Made by a program: the position numbers and the translations under genes
Notes under the pieces: generated by a model
Told to the model about the DNA's origin: nothing
Databases searched by the model: none
The model's input: the letters and a program-made list of their open reading frames with translations, nothing else
NCBI RefSeq assembly: GCF_018446385.1
Contig: NW_024589891.1
Span: forward strand, 83,338 to 147,337
Length of the DNA stretch: 64,000 nucleotides
Source of the DNA: Zingiber officinale
Lineage: Eukaryota; Streptophyta; Magnoliopsida; Zingiberales; Zingiberaceae
Direction of reading: 5' to 3'
Shown here: one piece after another, positions 46,953 to 58,796 of the stretch
How positions within the stretch are numbered: the stretch's first letter is position 1
Layout of the letters: every line of letters begins with the position of its first letter

Positions 46953-48162
46953 GTTGAGATATGGCTGATGCAGTGTGTGCTAAAACATGTTTCGTAAACA
47001 TACGCAACGAAAAATAAAACAATAATAATTTCTAAATTATTACATGACACGCACCACACGCATACAAGGATACAACATGCCAAACATGATTGCATAATTA
47101 AATCTTTATGGAAAGTAAATTTACGCTAGATGTACCTTACAGATGACCTGTAACGAGAAGGGCATCAACCGTAGCGATGTTGTCGAACCTTATCTCTATT
47201 CATATCCATGCCAAGCTCTTCAAAATAACTCCTTGAGTAAAAGTCTCTCCTTCATGTTGGTTGCTACTCGGAAAACCTAATGGTTCCACTGTACAAAAAT
47301 TTTGTACAAAGGTCTGAACCTTTTCCTAGCTACCATGTGTTCTTTTAAATTAAATTTTGGATCGCCTGCGGAACTTAACACGTTTGATCCAAAACTTAAT
47401 CTATTTGTTCTTTTAGGTTTTGACTTGGATCTCCTGCGGAACTTTACACGTTCGACCCAAGTCTCCTTAAGTTATTAATTCCATTAAATATTAATTTCCA
47501 TAATTGGTTCCCAGTACTGACGTGGCGAGGCACATGACCTTCTTGGATATGGGAGCAACCACCACCGACTAGACAAAACCTTTTATAGAAAGCTAATATT
47601 TAATTTCCTAAAATAACTTTAGGTTAACCAAAGAGAACAATCAAATCACAAGGAAAAGAAAAATAAAGAACACAATATCGAAAACAAGTTCGAAATACTA
47701 GAATCGTATGCCTCTTGTATTTGGTATTTATTTCCAAAAATAACTAGTATGATGCGGAAAAGAAAAATACTAGTTATACCTTTTAGAAAAACCTCTTGAT
47801 CTTCTACCGTATTCCTCTTCTAACCTCGGACGTTGTGTGGGCAACGATCTTCCAAGATGAGAAACCACCAAAGCACCTTCTTCTCCTCCTTTCTAGGTTC
47901 GGCCAAATCAAAAGCTTCACCAAGGATGAAGAAGTTCGGCCACCACCACCATGCTCCAAGGGATGCTAGAAACAAAACTTTCTTTCTCTCCTTCTTCTTC
48001 TTCTTCTCTAAACTTGATCCGGCCACCATATGAGTCTCCACAAGAAGGATGAGGTTCGGCCATCAAAGAGAAGAGAGGAGGAGAGGATGACCGGCCACAC
48101 CAAGGAAGAAAAAGAGGGAGAGAATAATAGAGTTATATGCCATGAAGCCTTCTCTACCCCCT

Positions 48163-48170
48163 CTTTTATA
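48163..48170 (-). promoter_or_regulatory. TATA box of the RLC-A 3' LTR
   Basis: TATAAAAG on the minus strand followed by AGGGGG, the same context as at 3300 and 44957. Directed leftward. Confidence 0.65.
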
Positions 48171-49799
48171 ATCCTTGGTCTTGGAAAATAAGAAAAATTT
48201 AATAAAAACTTCCTTAATTCTTTTTCCATTGAAAAGGAAAATTTATTTAATTAAAAATAATTTTTCTTTTCAATTTACAATGGCCGGCCACACCATAAAA
48301 TTTCCAAGCAAATAAAATTTTAAACACAAATTAAAACTTCCTTATTTGCTTCCGGAAATTTATAAAAATTTCTCCAATAATTTTTATCCCTTCATGATTG
48401 GTTAAAAGGAAATTTTATAAATTAAATCTTTCTTTAAACATGTGGATAATTGCCGGAAAGTTATCTCTAAAAATTAAAATCTCCTTTCAATCTACAAATA
48501 AGGAAAGTTATCAAATCTTTTCTTAATCTTTTGTAGAAACTAATAAAAGAGAATAATTAATTTTTTTTAAAACTTTCTTTTAAATCAGGAACATGGTTAA
48601 AAGGAAAGTTTTTACCAAAATTAAAATCAACCTTTTAATCTACAAATAAGGAAAGAGATTTAGCTCTTCTCTTAATCTTTTGTAGAATCTTATAAAAGGA
48701 AAGATTTAATTTTTTAAACTCTATTTTAAATCATGTTATCCACATAAGAAAAATTTTAAAAAATAAAAATCCTTTTATTTTAATTTGGGCCGGCCACACC
48801 AAGCTTGAACCCAAGCTAGGGCCGGGCACCTTGAAGCACCCATGAACCAAACTTTGGCCGACCCTAGCTTGGTCTCCAAGCTAGCTTGGCCGGCCCCTAT
48901 GGGATGGGTAAGAAGGTGGGTATAGGTGGGTATAGTACTCTATAATTAAGAGGCTACGATAGGGACCGAGAGGAGGAATTGGTTTTGGTCTCCTGATAAA
49001 ATTAAGCATCCCGTGTTCGCCCCGAACACACAACTTAATTTTATCAATAATAATTCATTCCACTAGAGAACTATTATTGAACTATCGCACCAGTCCCAAA
49101 TTACATTTTGGGCTCCTTCTTATTATGAGTGTGTTAGTCTCCCTGTGTTTAAGATAACAAATGTCCACTAATTGAGTAAGTTACTGACAACTCAATTAAT
49201 TAATATCTAGCTCCAAGAGTAGTACCACTCAACTTCATCGTCATGTCGGACTAAGTCCACCTACATGGTTTAACATGACAATCCTTATGAGCTCCTCTTG
49301 GGGACATTCTCAACCTAGATCACTAGGACACAATGTCCTTCTATAATCAACAACACACACTATAAGTGATATCATTTCCCAACTTATCGGGCTTATTGAT
49401 TCATCGAACTAAATCTCACCCATTGATAAATTAAAGAAATAAATATCAAATATATGTGCTTGTTATTATATTAGGATTAAGAGCACACACTTCCATAATA
49501 ACTGAGGTCTTTGTTCCTTTATAAAGTCAGTATAAAAGAAAACGACCTCTGATAGTCCTACTCAATACACTCTAAGTGTACTAGTGTAACGACCCGACTC
49601 CTGGGTACCAGGCTGTGAGCCGGATCGCTACATTAACTACTGAAAATACTGTGCGGAAAACTGAGCAAATTTGAAATTTGCTAAACTAATTACTGTAAAG
49701 TCTTAACCTGACATTCTAGGAGTACCTGAGTGTTGTACACATGCTAGGAGAGACAATCTATGCCTCTTGGATGTCCTGCTAGCTGCAGTCAGACATTTC

Positions 49800-50205
49800 A
49801 ACCGATCCGTAAGTCGATTGAGCCTTCGGAACGATTCACAGATCGTTCCAGCTGATACTGGCACGGATGCACCCTCTGGATCGGTCGGGAGACCGATCAA
49901 TGAGCCTCCGTGCTGCGTTACGTTCGCATCGGATCGGTCTGCCGATCGATCCAGCACCTGATCGGCGGTAGACCGATCGCGCTCTTATGTTTCGTTGCCT
50001 CGGATCGGTCTGTCGATCGATCCGGCCACGATCGGTCGGTCGACCGATCGGTGATCGCAGATTCGTCCCGAACTCTACGTTCGGTCTGGATCGATCGGAC
50101 GGCCGTCGACGATAGCATCTGATAACATCTTGTATGCAGATCGATCGGTGGCCGATCCGAGATCTGATCAGAACGGATCGGTCGCGACCGATCCAACTCG
50201 ATATG
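49800..50205. repeat. GATCGGTC hairpin tract, 3' LTR of the Tekay-like element
   Basis: Repeated GATCGGTCGG..CCGATC, GGTCTGCCGATCGATCC and CGGTCGGTCGACCGATCG inverted repeats. The matching tract in the other LTR (56760-57110) differs by several indels. Confidence 0.85.
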
Positions 50206-51680
50206 AAATCGAGTTTCGATTTCAGAACTTCCCTGGACGAACGCCACAACTCACGAGACCAGTTCTAGATACATGAAAACACTCAAGAATGTGAATACTC
50301 ATATTCTAAACATGATGACTAAACAAGATATAGTTTACTAAGCTGTAACAAGACTAATTCATAAAACTAGACATGTTAAGTACTAAAACTGAAATAAAAG
50401 CGTGTAGATCCCAAGGATCTTTATTCCAGACCCCTTGCACACACACATCATCGTAGCATCACCCTCCAGCCTCCGCTAGTCCACTTTTCTTTTACCTGTA
50501 TCTACAGTATAAGAAAAGTAGTACCTGTAAGCTTAAAGCTTAGTAAGAAACCATCTACCTCACTAAATCATGCATACGATGCGAATATGATTTTAAATCA
50601 TGTTGTTTGAAAAAAACATACTGAACATGCAAGCATGGCATGGCATATCAAACAAAGCATAAACTGGAACTGAAACATGGCATAACATATAAACTGAGCA
50701 TGAAACTGAACTAGTCATGCATATGTCTAAATCTGTACATGAATTCAAATCATGTAAATTGAACCTGAACGAATCGAAGCTAAATTAGTGTTTTCATCAC
50801 GGTTTCAAATTTGAAAACTATACATATAATAGATGAAAATACTAAACATCCTGTTTGGGACCATCTTGATGCTTCTTGTGCGCATCCCTACGAGACCCGG
50901 GATTGCAAGTTCCGAATCCAGTAGGTTACTAGGTTATCGAACCTAGGGACGACAGTGGGAGTCCAGCCCATGGATATCTGATCCAAGCACGATGCCAACC
51001 GAATAAAAGTAAAATACTGAATCTTGTTATTTTGCTTTTTCTAGGTTATCGAACCTAGAGCTAGGTTATCTGAACCTAGAGGCTACTCGGGAGCCCACCC
51101 AATGGATATCTGATCCATATAGCTGTAATAACTAATAATAAACTGAATAAAATGTTTCTATTACATTTTATATGCCGTTAGGATGCCTATTGGTACATCC
51201 TTCGAACCGGGCATTCTATCGAATGCTTGGCGTGCACTAAAAGCATGCCCTAAAACTGAAAACTATAAAATTACTGAACTAACGCCAAAACTAACAAGCG
51301 AGAGCAATTATACTGCAGGTGAGGGTTTCTTACCTCAATCGTAAGGTTTTCTTACGATTCTATTCGCTAGGTGTTTCCGGAAAACTGTCCGCTCGACGAA
51401 CCGCTTCGCGTTCCTCTCGCGGAGAAGAACCCTTTCGTGTTGGAGTCGTCGCCGGAAGATGATCCTATGGACCCTTGCCTTGGTGTGCCGTGCGTGAGGA
51501 AGAGGAGAAGAAGGGAGAGGCGGCGGTGAGGTTTTGGAAGAGAAAGTGTCGTGAGGTGAAGAGGTGCCGAACCAAAATAAACCAAACCCCACTTAAGTTT
51601 ATTATTTATATTAAGTGGTTTAATGAACCCAACTCTAATATAAATATATTTGGTTCTCCTTCCTTTCAGCACGGCCCTGC

Positions 51681-51738
51681 TGGGTTCAACTGGTTACTAA
51701 CATTATCCTTACACCATAGGTCTCGGGTTCGATTCCCG
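51681..51738 (+). other. tRNA-like segment with A and B boxes in the Tekay-like 3' LTR
   Basis: TGGGTTCAACTGG (A-box-like, 51681-51693) and GGTTCGATTCC (perfect B box, 51726-51736) are 45 bases apart, as in tRNAs. The B box sits in a T-arm-like CGGG-TTCGATT-CCCG hairpin. The acceptor stem does not pair, so it is not a functional tRNA. It lies antisense to the element and recurs at 58607-58665. Confidence 0.65.
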
Positions 51739-51864
51739 CTATTTTGCGACCTATTTGTTTTTTGCTACTCCCGCTACTCGGAAAATTCCGGAAAAATATC
51801 TAATAATTCCAGAAAAATCATAGAATAATTCTAAAATAAATTTGGGAATTTTTCGGGCTTTACA

Positions 51865-51880
51865 ATCCCCCATACCTTAT
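51865..51880 (-). other. Polypurine tract of the Tekay-like element
   Basis: The minus strand reads AAGGTATGGGGGAT directly before the 3' LTR. Confidence 0.7.
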
Positions 51881-51899
51881 AAAAAGTTCGTCCCCGAAC

Positions 51900-53100
51900 T
51901 TAAAACAATTCTGGGTACTTCTGTCTCATGCTGGCCTCTGTCTCCCAAGTCGCCTCTGCTGCTGTGTGATTTTGCCAGCTGACTTTAACTAATGGTACTT
52001 CCTTGTTCCGTAATTTCTTTACTGCTCGGTCTATTATCTGAATAGGCCGACTGTCATAGCTGAGATCATCACGGACCTGTACCAACTGGGGCTCAATCAC
52101 CTGGGTGGCGTCTGGAATATGCTTCTTCAGCATGGAGACATGAAATACGTTGTGGACAGCTGACATCTCCTGAGGTAGCTCTAGCTCATATGCTACCTTT
52201 CCCACTCTCTTCGTGATAAGGTATGGTCCCACATATCTGGGAGCTAGCTTGCCCTTCTTCCCAACGCATGACTCCTTCATGGGAGCTACTCGAGAAAACT
52301 GATCCCCATGAAAACTCTAGGGTTCAAGGCTATCGATAGCTCTTACGGCTCTGTCTTGTCTCTATCCTCCGCGAATCTGATGGCTCGTGGTATCCGCCAC
52401 TAGATCTGTCTGAAGCTCTAGTTCCTTCTGTTCACCACTCATACCAGCAGATTGGTGATCCGCACCTCCGCCCATAGAGTGCCTCATAAGGAGCCATGCC
52501 GATAGTGGCACGATAGCTGTTGTTGTATGCAAATTCTGCTAGACTCGGATATTTGCACCAACTTCCTTGAAATCTAGGGCACAAGCTCGGAGCATATCTT
52601 CGAGTACCGATTCACTCGCTCCGTCGACCATCCGTCTGAGGATGGAAGGTTGAATTTTAACCGGTGCCCATAGCTGACTGTACACACTTCCGAATCTGCT
52701 GTCTCTATTCGATATAATGGTTCGTGGGACTCCATGCAATCGACAATCTCCGGAGATACAACCGAGCTAGCTTCTCCATAGAGTAGGATATCTTGATAGC
52801 TAAAAGTGGGCTGATTTAGTCAACTGTCGACTATTACCCGGATGGCATCAAAACCATTCGTGGTTGGGTAGTCCCACTATGAAATCCATGGAGATATCCT
52901 CCCACTTCCATTCCGGAATGGATAGGCTGCAGAACTCCTCCTGGTCGCATGTTCGCCTTGACCCTCGACAGTGAGGCGGATGCTAACATATCTCGCGATG
53001 TCTCGCTTCATCCGGGCCACCAAAAGCGTTTCTTGGTCTTGATACATTTGGTGGAGCACGGATGCATAAGCGAGGGAGTCTGTGAGCCTCGTCTAAAATC
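51900..53100 (-). pseudogene. Integrase and chromodomain-like tail of the Tekay-like element
   Basis: 51900-52280 is open and carries the GPY/F module (RYVGPYLITKRVGKVAYEL), VFHVSMLKKHIPD and the chromodomain-like VSWQNHTAAEATWETE. Upstream, NNSYRATIGMAPYEALYGR lies near 52520-52450, and a VPRTIISNRDSRF core segment lies in 52739-52539. Frameshifts separate these blocks. Known chromodomains guide integration to heterochromatin; here no intact integrase remains. Confidence 0.85.
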
Positions 53101-54700
53101 TGCTCCGTAGCTCCTCGATCCGGAACACAGTCTCGCCAAAATACAACACCCATTGTCGGACACTCAATTCTCCACTTTCCGATTCGCTAGCCCTTGCTTG
53201 ATTTTCTGAATTTCGGTCCCGATCTGAATGAATATCACCAAGCAAGGTAGACTCTAAGGTCATAGTGGAAAGTTGTCCACTATAAGCTCGAGACTAAAGG
53301 CCGTAATCTCCTTCCTTAGGGGTGGTGACATAGTCTAAAGATAATAAGGTAGCACCGGACTTCCTGCTGAGTGCGTCTACCTTATTAGCTTTTCTGGATG
53401 GTAGAGGATATCTATGTCATAATCTTTGACTAGTTCTAACCATCTACTGTCGCATATTCAGATCCTTCGAGTAAAGAAATACTTGAGACTTTGATGATCT
53501 GTATACACTCTGCACTCCGTACAAATAATGTCTCCAAATCTTGAGAGCGAACACCATGCTGCAAGCTCAAGGTCGTGAGTAGGATAGTTCCTCTCATAAT
53601 CCTTGAGTTGTCGGAGGCATAGGCGATCACCTTGCCTGCTGCATCAGAACGCTCCTAATCCCAATTTAGAGGCGTCACAGATGTCGAAGCTATCTGTGTT
53701 TTCCGGTATAGCTAAAATAGGACCTGGTCAATCTCCGTTTTAGTTCGCTAAAGTCGCTCGCATCCTCCGCCCACCGAAATTTCTTGTTCTTCTGGTGAGA
53801 GCATCGGTGGGAGGCTATCTGGAGAAGTCCTCTCACGAATTTCTGTAGTAGCTCGCTAATCCCGTAAAGCTTGATTTCACCGGCGTTCTGGGTCTCTTCG
53901 ATTACTACATCGCTTCTATCTTGCCGGATCTACCATAACACCATCTTTGGAGATGATGTGACCGAGAAAGGCTACAGTCTAGCCGAATTCACATTTCGTG
54001 AATTTGGCGTACAACTGGTTCTGCTGGATGCAGAACTGCTTTCGGATGCTCTGCATGGTCCTCCTGAGTGCTGAATAGATAAGAATGTCATCGATGAACA
54101 CGATGACAAACTTGTCTAAGTATTCTCTGAATACCCTTCATGAGGTCCATGAAAGTAGTGGAGCATTTGTCACGCCAAAGGCATGACTACGAACTCATAG
54201 TGTCCGTATCGAGTCGTTTTAGGTATATCACCTTCCTTGACTCTAACCTGGTGATCTGATCCGAGGTCAATTTTAGAGAACATGTGGCTCCCTTTAGCTG
54301 GTCAAACAGGTCATCTATCACCGGAAGAGGGTATCTGCTTTTAATTGTGACTGGTTCAAGGCACGTAGTCTCATGCATAGCGCATGCTTCCATCCTTCTT
54401 CTTCACAAACAACACAGTGCTCCCCATGGTGAGTGACTAGGCGTATGAAACCCTTGTCAAGAAGCTCCTGAATTGCTCCCGAAGTTCCTTGCTCTACTGG
54501 AGCCATGCGATATGGTGCCTTGGAAATTGGATTTGTGCGGGAATGAGCTCTATCTCGAATTCAATCTCCCTGTCTGGTGCTAAGCCCGGTAGCTCTTCAG
54601 GGAAGGGGTAGTCACAAACCACTCGAACCTCGATAGCTGTTGGTTCTTGTCCTGGCTGGTGTTGACTACATTTGCTAAAAATCCCACGCATCCCGAATCC
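53101..54700 (-). pseudogene. RT and RNase H of the Tekay-like element
   Basis: From right to left: IEFEIELIPAQ and LDKGFI blocks (54691-54318), the [18 protein letters not shown] motif (54393-54187) and the catalytic FIDDILIYS motif near 54080-54100. An AKFTKCEFG segment follows near 53990-54010, then RNase H-like remnants to about 53400. Stops and small indels are frequent. The catalytic aspartates are still encoded. Confidence 0.82.
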
Positions 54701-54806
54701 AATAGCTGCTGTGCTTTCAATCTTGAGAGAAACTTCCTGGCTTTCCTCTTTGGCTTCCCGTACTCAAACTCGCTTGAGTTGGAATATGACCTTCGCTTAC
54801 GGCACT

Positions 54807-55058
54807 CTATAAAAGCGCCGTATCGATCCGAAAATCCATTCCAAAGATGACATCGTAGTCGATCATTTCTAGCACTATCGGATCACCAAAAGCTCCTCGT
54901 CTGCTATAATGACTGGCATTGCCTGAGCCATGCGTAGATGCCATAATGTCTCCGAGGGTAGCGTTGTAAGCGACTATTGAGTACTTCGAGGTGTTGCTAG
55001 TTTCTCGGCAAATGCCCCGGATACATAAGAGTGGGTTGCCCGATGTCGAATAAGACAT
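54807..55058 (-). pseudogene. Protease region of the Tekay-like element
   Basis: Contains VLEMIDYDVIFGMDF, which matches the conserved D-Y/F-DVILGMDWL block at the end of gypsy proteases. The catalytic D-S/T-G triad upstream could not be placed in frame. Confidence 0.7.
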
Positions 55059-55279
55059 TGCATTATCTTTGAAAAATACCGATCGACTGTGACAAGCTGC
55101 CGAGGCATTTGCTCGTCCTCTCGTCGGTGAGAAAATCTCGCATTTGTGGTAGGCGTGGGGCTTCTAATCTGCCCGATCGATCATGGACCATCTAAGACAG
55201 CATACATCGGTGTAGCTGGTGAGCTCCATCTTGTGTCGGTGAGGCGGAGGAAGATCGTTCTTGTTCGGCATCGCTTAGC

Positions 55280-56245
55280 CATGTGCCTTCCATCCACATT
55301 CAAAACAACCTCGCGTACCCTTGCGCAATCCTGGATGATGTTTCCCACAAGTAGCACACTTGGGATGTCTGGAATGTTTTCCAGTGGTCCTCCTTTTGGG
55401 TCACTACTTGCCTTGCGTTTCCCTTCCGGTTGGAGCTATGTCCTGTTGTTTCATTGAGTACCGAGCTAGTTTGTCCCTTGGGCTCTGTGGAAACTTGCTT
55501 CTGCTGGGTGATGCTCGGTGATCGAGCACTACTCACTAGCTCCTCCGTGGTTTGGGCCTGAACGCCACCGCTACATTCATTGCGATCTCGGTCCGAGCAT
55601 CTTCATCAAGCGTACTCGTTCTTTCTCTGCTGACTAGTTCTGGACACAGACGGGTTAAGACTGTTGAATTTCTTCACGGCCTCCGAACCGATAGGTTGCC
55701 CTGACGAAATTCTGTAAACTCGTCATAGTGTCGGTTTGTGACTTGCATATGAAAGAATTCCTCGAAGAATTCTTTCTAGAAGTTGGCCCATGTCATCTGG
55801 TTTACTGGCCACTTCGATTTAATCCGCTCCCACCACATGCGTGTGTCTCTGTTAGCAGGAGGAGGCACACTTCACCTTCGCGTGGCCAGTCTAGAAGTTC
55901 CATCGTGCTTTCCAGTGTTTTAACCATGCTCGAGCATCCCATGGTTCACTGGTGCCCGAGAAGTTCTCGGGCTTAATTCTCGCACTGGATAAGGTAGCTT
56001 CTCTCTTAGCCCCTGCCATTGGGCTCACTGGGACCCATCTTTCGGCCTTGGTACTACCTCTGTGATTCCCGGAGTCGTGAGGTTCGGTACTGGAGTGATG
56101 GGAGTAGTCTGCTGGTTAGCCTTTAAGGCTATCTCTGCTGTCATTGCTAGCCTTTGTGGTGAGCCACTAATCTTTGTAAGGTCCGGGAGGCAACCGCCCG
56201 CCTCGTCTTTGAGGCTCACCGCTTAGTCGGACGTCCTCGTACCAT
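55280..56245 (-). pseudogene. gag of the Tekay-like element
   Basis: Minus-strand start MVRGRPTKR at 56245, followed at once by a stop. Fragments at 56219-56025 and onward are shifted among frames. A zinc-knuckle-like region around 55370-55310 (C-YL-WE-TSS-RIAQGYARLF, normally CCHC) is broken. A decayed nucleocapsid gene. Confidence 0.7.
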
Positions 56246-56477
56246 TTTCTAAATAGCGAGAACACATATATATAACTAAGCTATCATGTTATAGTTAACT
56301 TGGTAACATGTTAAATACTATCACTATGCAAACATAAATTAATTAACTACCAACATGAGAGCAAACATGGAAGCACACATAACTGATATGAAAGCTGAAA
56401 ACAAACTGAGTGAGAGATGTTCTTACTTGGAAGCTGTAGGCACAATGCTGATGTGTGTGTAGGAAGTAAGGAACCCT

Positions 56478-56492
56478 GCTCTGATACCACTC
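56478..56492 (-). other. Primer binding site of the Tekay-like element
   Basis: The minus strand reads GTGGTATCAGAGC two bases after the 5' LTR end, a good match to the tRNA-iMet complement. Confidence 0.85.
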
Positions 56493-58796
56493 TGTAACGC
56501 CCCGACTCCTGGGTACCAGGCTGTGAGCCGGATCGCTACATTAACTACTGAAAATACTGTGCGGAAAACTGAGCAAATTTGAAATTTGCTAAACTAATTA
56601 CTGTAAAGTCTTAACCTGACATTCTAGGAGTACCCGAGTGTTGTACACATGCTAGGAGAGACAATCTATGCCTCTTGGATGTCCTGCTAGCTGCAGTCAG
56701 ACATTTCAACCGATCCGTAAGTCGATTGAGCCTTCGGAACGATTCACAGATCGTTCCAGCTGATACTGGCACGGATGCACCCTCTGGATCGGTCGGGAGA
56801 CCGATCAGTGAGCCTCCGTGCTTCTGCTGCGTTCGCATCCGGATCGGTCTGATCCTCCAGGCACCTGATCGGTCGGTGAACCGATCGGTCGCTTCTTATG
56901 TTTCGTTATCGGCCTCGGATCGATCCAGCCGCCACCGATCGGTCGGTCGACCGATCGCTGATCGCAGATTTCGTCCCGAACTCTCTGTTGGCTTTGGATC
57001 GATCGGACGATCGACGATAGCATACTGATAACATCTTGTATGCCTCGGATCGGTCGGTGGCCGATCCGGATCCTGATCTTTAGAACGGATCGGCCTGCCG
57101 ATCAACTCGATATGAAATCGAGTTTCGATTTCGAGAACTTCCCAGACCGAACGCCACAACTCACGCAGACCGATTCTAGATACATGAAAACACTCAAGAA
57201 TGTGAATACTCATATTCTAAACATGATGACTAAACAAGATATAGTTCACTAAACTGTAACAAGACTAATTCATAAAACCAGACATGTTAAGTACTAAAAC
57301 TGAATTAAAAGCGTGTAGATCCCAAGGATCTTTATTCCAGACCCCTTGCACACACACATCATCGTAGCATCGCCCTCCAGCCTCCACTAGTCCACTTTTC
57401 TTTTACCTGTATCTGCAGTATAAGAAAAGTAGTACCTGTAAGCTTAAAACTTAGTAAGAAACCATCTACCTCACTAAATCATGCATACGATGCAAATATG
57501 ATTTTAAATCATGTTGTTTGAAAAACATACTGAACATGCAAGCATGGCATGGCATATCAAACAAAGCATAAACTGGAACTGAAACATGGCATAACATATA
57601 AACTGAGCATGAAACTGAACTAGTCATGCCTATGTCTAAATCTGTACATGAACTCAAATCATGTAAACTGAACCTAAACTGAACTGAAAGCTAGATTGGG
57701 GTTCTCATCACTGGTTTCAAATTTGAAAACTATACATATAGTAGATGAAAATACTAAACATGCTGCTGGGGCCCTGGCAACTGTGCTTACTGTGCGCGCA
57801 TCCCTACGAGACCCGGATTGCAAGTTCCGAATCCAACAGGGTTACTAGGTTATAGACCTAGGGACGACTGTGGAGTCCAGCCCATGGATATCTGATCCAA
57901 GCACGATGCCAACTGAATAAAAGTAAAATATTGAATCTGTTTAATTTTACTTTGCTGTTCTAGTTTGAACCTAGAGCTAGGTTATCCGAACCTAGAGGCT
58001 ACTTGGGAGCCCACCCAATGGATATCTGATCCATATAGCTGTAATAACTAATAATAAACTGAATAAAATGTTTCTATTACATTTTATATGTCGTTAGGAC
58101 GCCTATTGGTACATCCTTCTGAACTGGGCATTCTACCGAATGCTTGGCGTGCACTAAAAGCATGCCCTAAAACTGAAAACTATAAAATTACTGAACTAAC
58201 GCCAAAACTAACAAGCGAGAGCAATTATACTGCAGGTGAGGGGTTTCTTACCTCAATCGTAAGGTTTTCTTACGATTCTATTCGCTAGGTGTTTCCGGAA
58301 AACTGTCCGCTCGACGAACCGCTTACGTCTTCGCGTTCCTCTCGCGGAGAAGAACCCCTTTCGTGTTGGAGTCGTCGTCGGAAGATGATCCTATGGACCC
58401 TTGCCTTGGTGTGCCGTGCGTGAGGAAGAGGAGAAGAAGGGAGAGGCGGCGGTGAGGTTTTGGAAGAGAAAGTGTCGTGAGGTGAAGAGGTGCCGAACCA
58501 AAATAAACCAAACCCCACTTAAGTTTATTATTTATATTAAGTGGTTTAATGAACCCAACTCTAATATAAATATATTTGGTTCTCCTTCCTTTCAGCACGG
58601 CCCTGCTGGGTTCAACTGGTTACTAACATTATCCCTTACACCATAGGTCTCGGGTTCGATTCCCGCCTAAGCTATTTTGCGACCTATTTGTTTTTGCTAC
58701 TCCCGCTACTCGGAAAATTCCGGAAAAATATCTAATAATTCCAGAAAAATCATAGAATAATTCTAAAATAAATTTGGGAATTTTTCGGGCTTTACA
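56493..58796 (-). repeat. 5' LTR of the Tekay-like element
   Basis: 2304 bp, TGTAACGCCCCG to GGGCTTTACA on the plus strand, collinear with 49585-51864. The hairpin tract is at 56760-57110 and the tRNA-like segment at 58607-58665. Confidence 0.92.
58607..58665 (+). other. tRNA-like segment with A and B boxes in the Tekay-like 5' LTR
   Basis: Same A-box-like TGGGTTCAACTGG (58607-58619) and B box GGTTCGATTCC (58653-58663) as in the 3' LTR, with a 6-bp length difference just after the T-arm-like hairpin. Confidence 0.65.

Larger units (their letters stand above)
29945..47254 (-). mobile_element. Copia retrotransposon RLC-B, truncated and split by three insertions
   Basis: Reading leftward on the minus strand: part of the 5' LTR (47254-46953, ending CAACA on the minus strand), a PBS-like TATCAGAGCC, a long AT-rich leader, gag, protease, integrase and the start of RT. 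It is split by a SIRE-like element (30361-39885), an RLC-A solo LTR (43174-45850) and a hAT MITE (45951-46171), each with its own TSD. It ends in mid-RT at 29945, so the rest of RT, RNase H and the 3' LTR are gone. The 5' LTR is cut at 47255 by an RLC-A element. Confidence 0.8.
49585..51864 (-). repeat. 3' LTR of the Tekay-like element
   Basis: 2280 bp, TGTAACGACCCG to CGGGCTTTACA on the plus strand. Contains the GATCGGTC hairpin tract (49800-50200) and a tRNA-like A/B-box segment (51681-51738). Confidence 0.92.
49585..58796 (-). mobile_element. Complete Tekay/Del-type chromovirus-like gypsy retrotransposon
   Basis: 9212 bp with perfect 5-bp duplications ACTAG (49580-49584 and 58797-58801), 2.3-kb LTRs and a 4.6-kb interior on the minus strand: PBS, gag, protease, RT, RNase H, integrase with GPY/F motif, a chromodomain-like C-terminus, and PPT. 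The order RT-RNase H-integrase and the end VKVSWQNHTAAEATWETE fit Ty3/gypsy chromoviruses of the Tekay/Del clade. LTRs are very alike outside the hairpin tract, yet the coding region is full of frameshifts. Confidence 0.92.

Noticed and set aside
51681..51738. Functional tRNA gene
   Set aside because: A and B boxes and a T-arm-like hairpin are present, but the acceptor stem does not pair and no clear anticodon arm forms.
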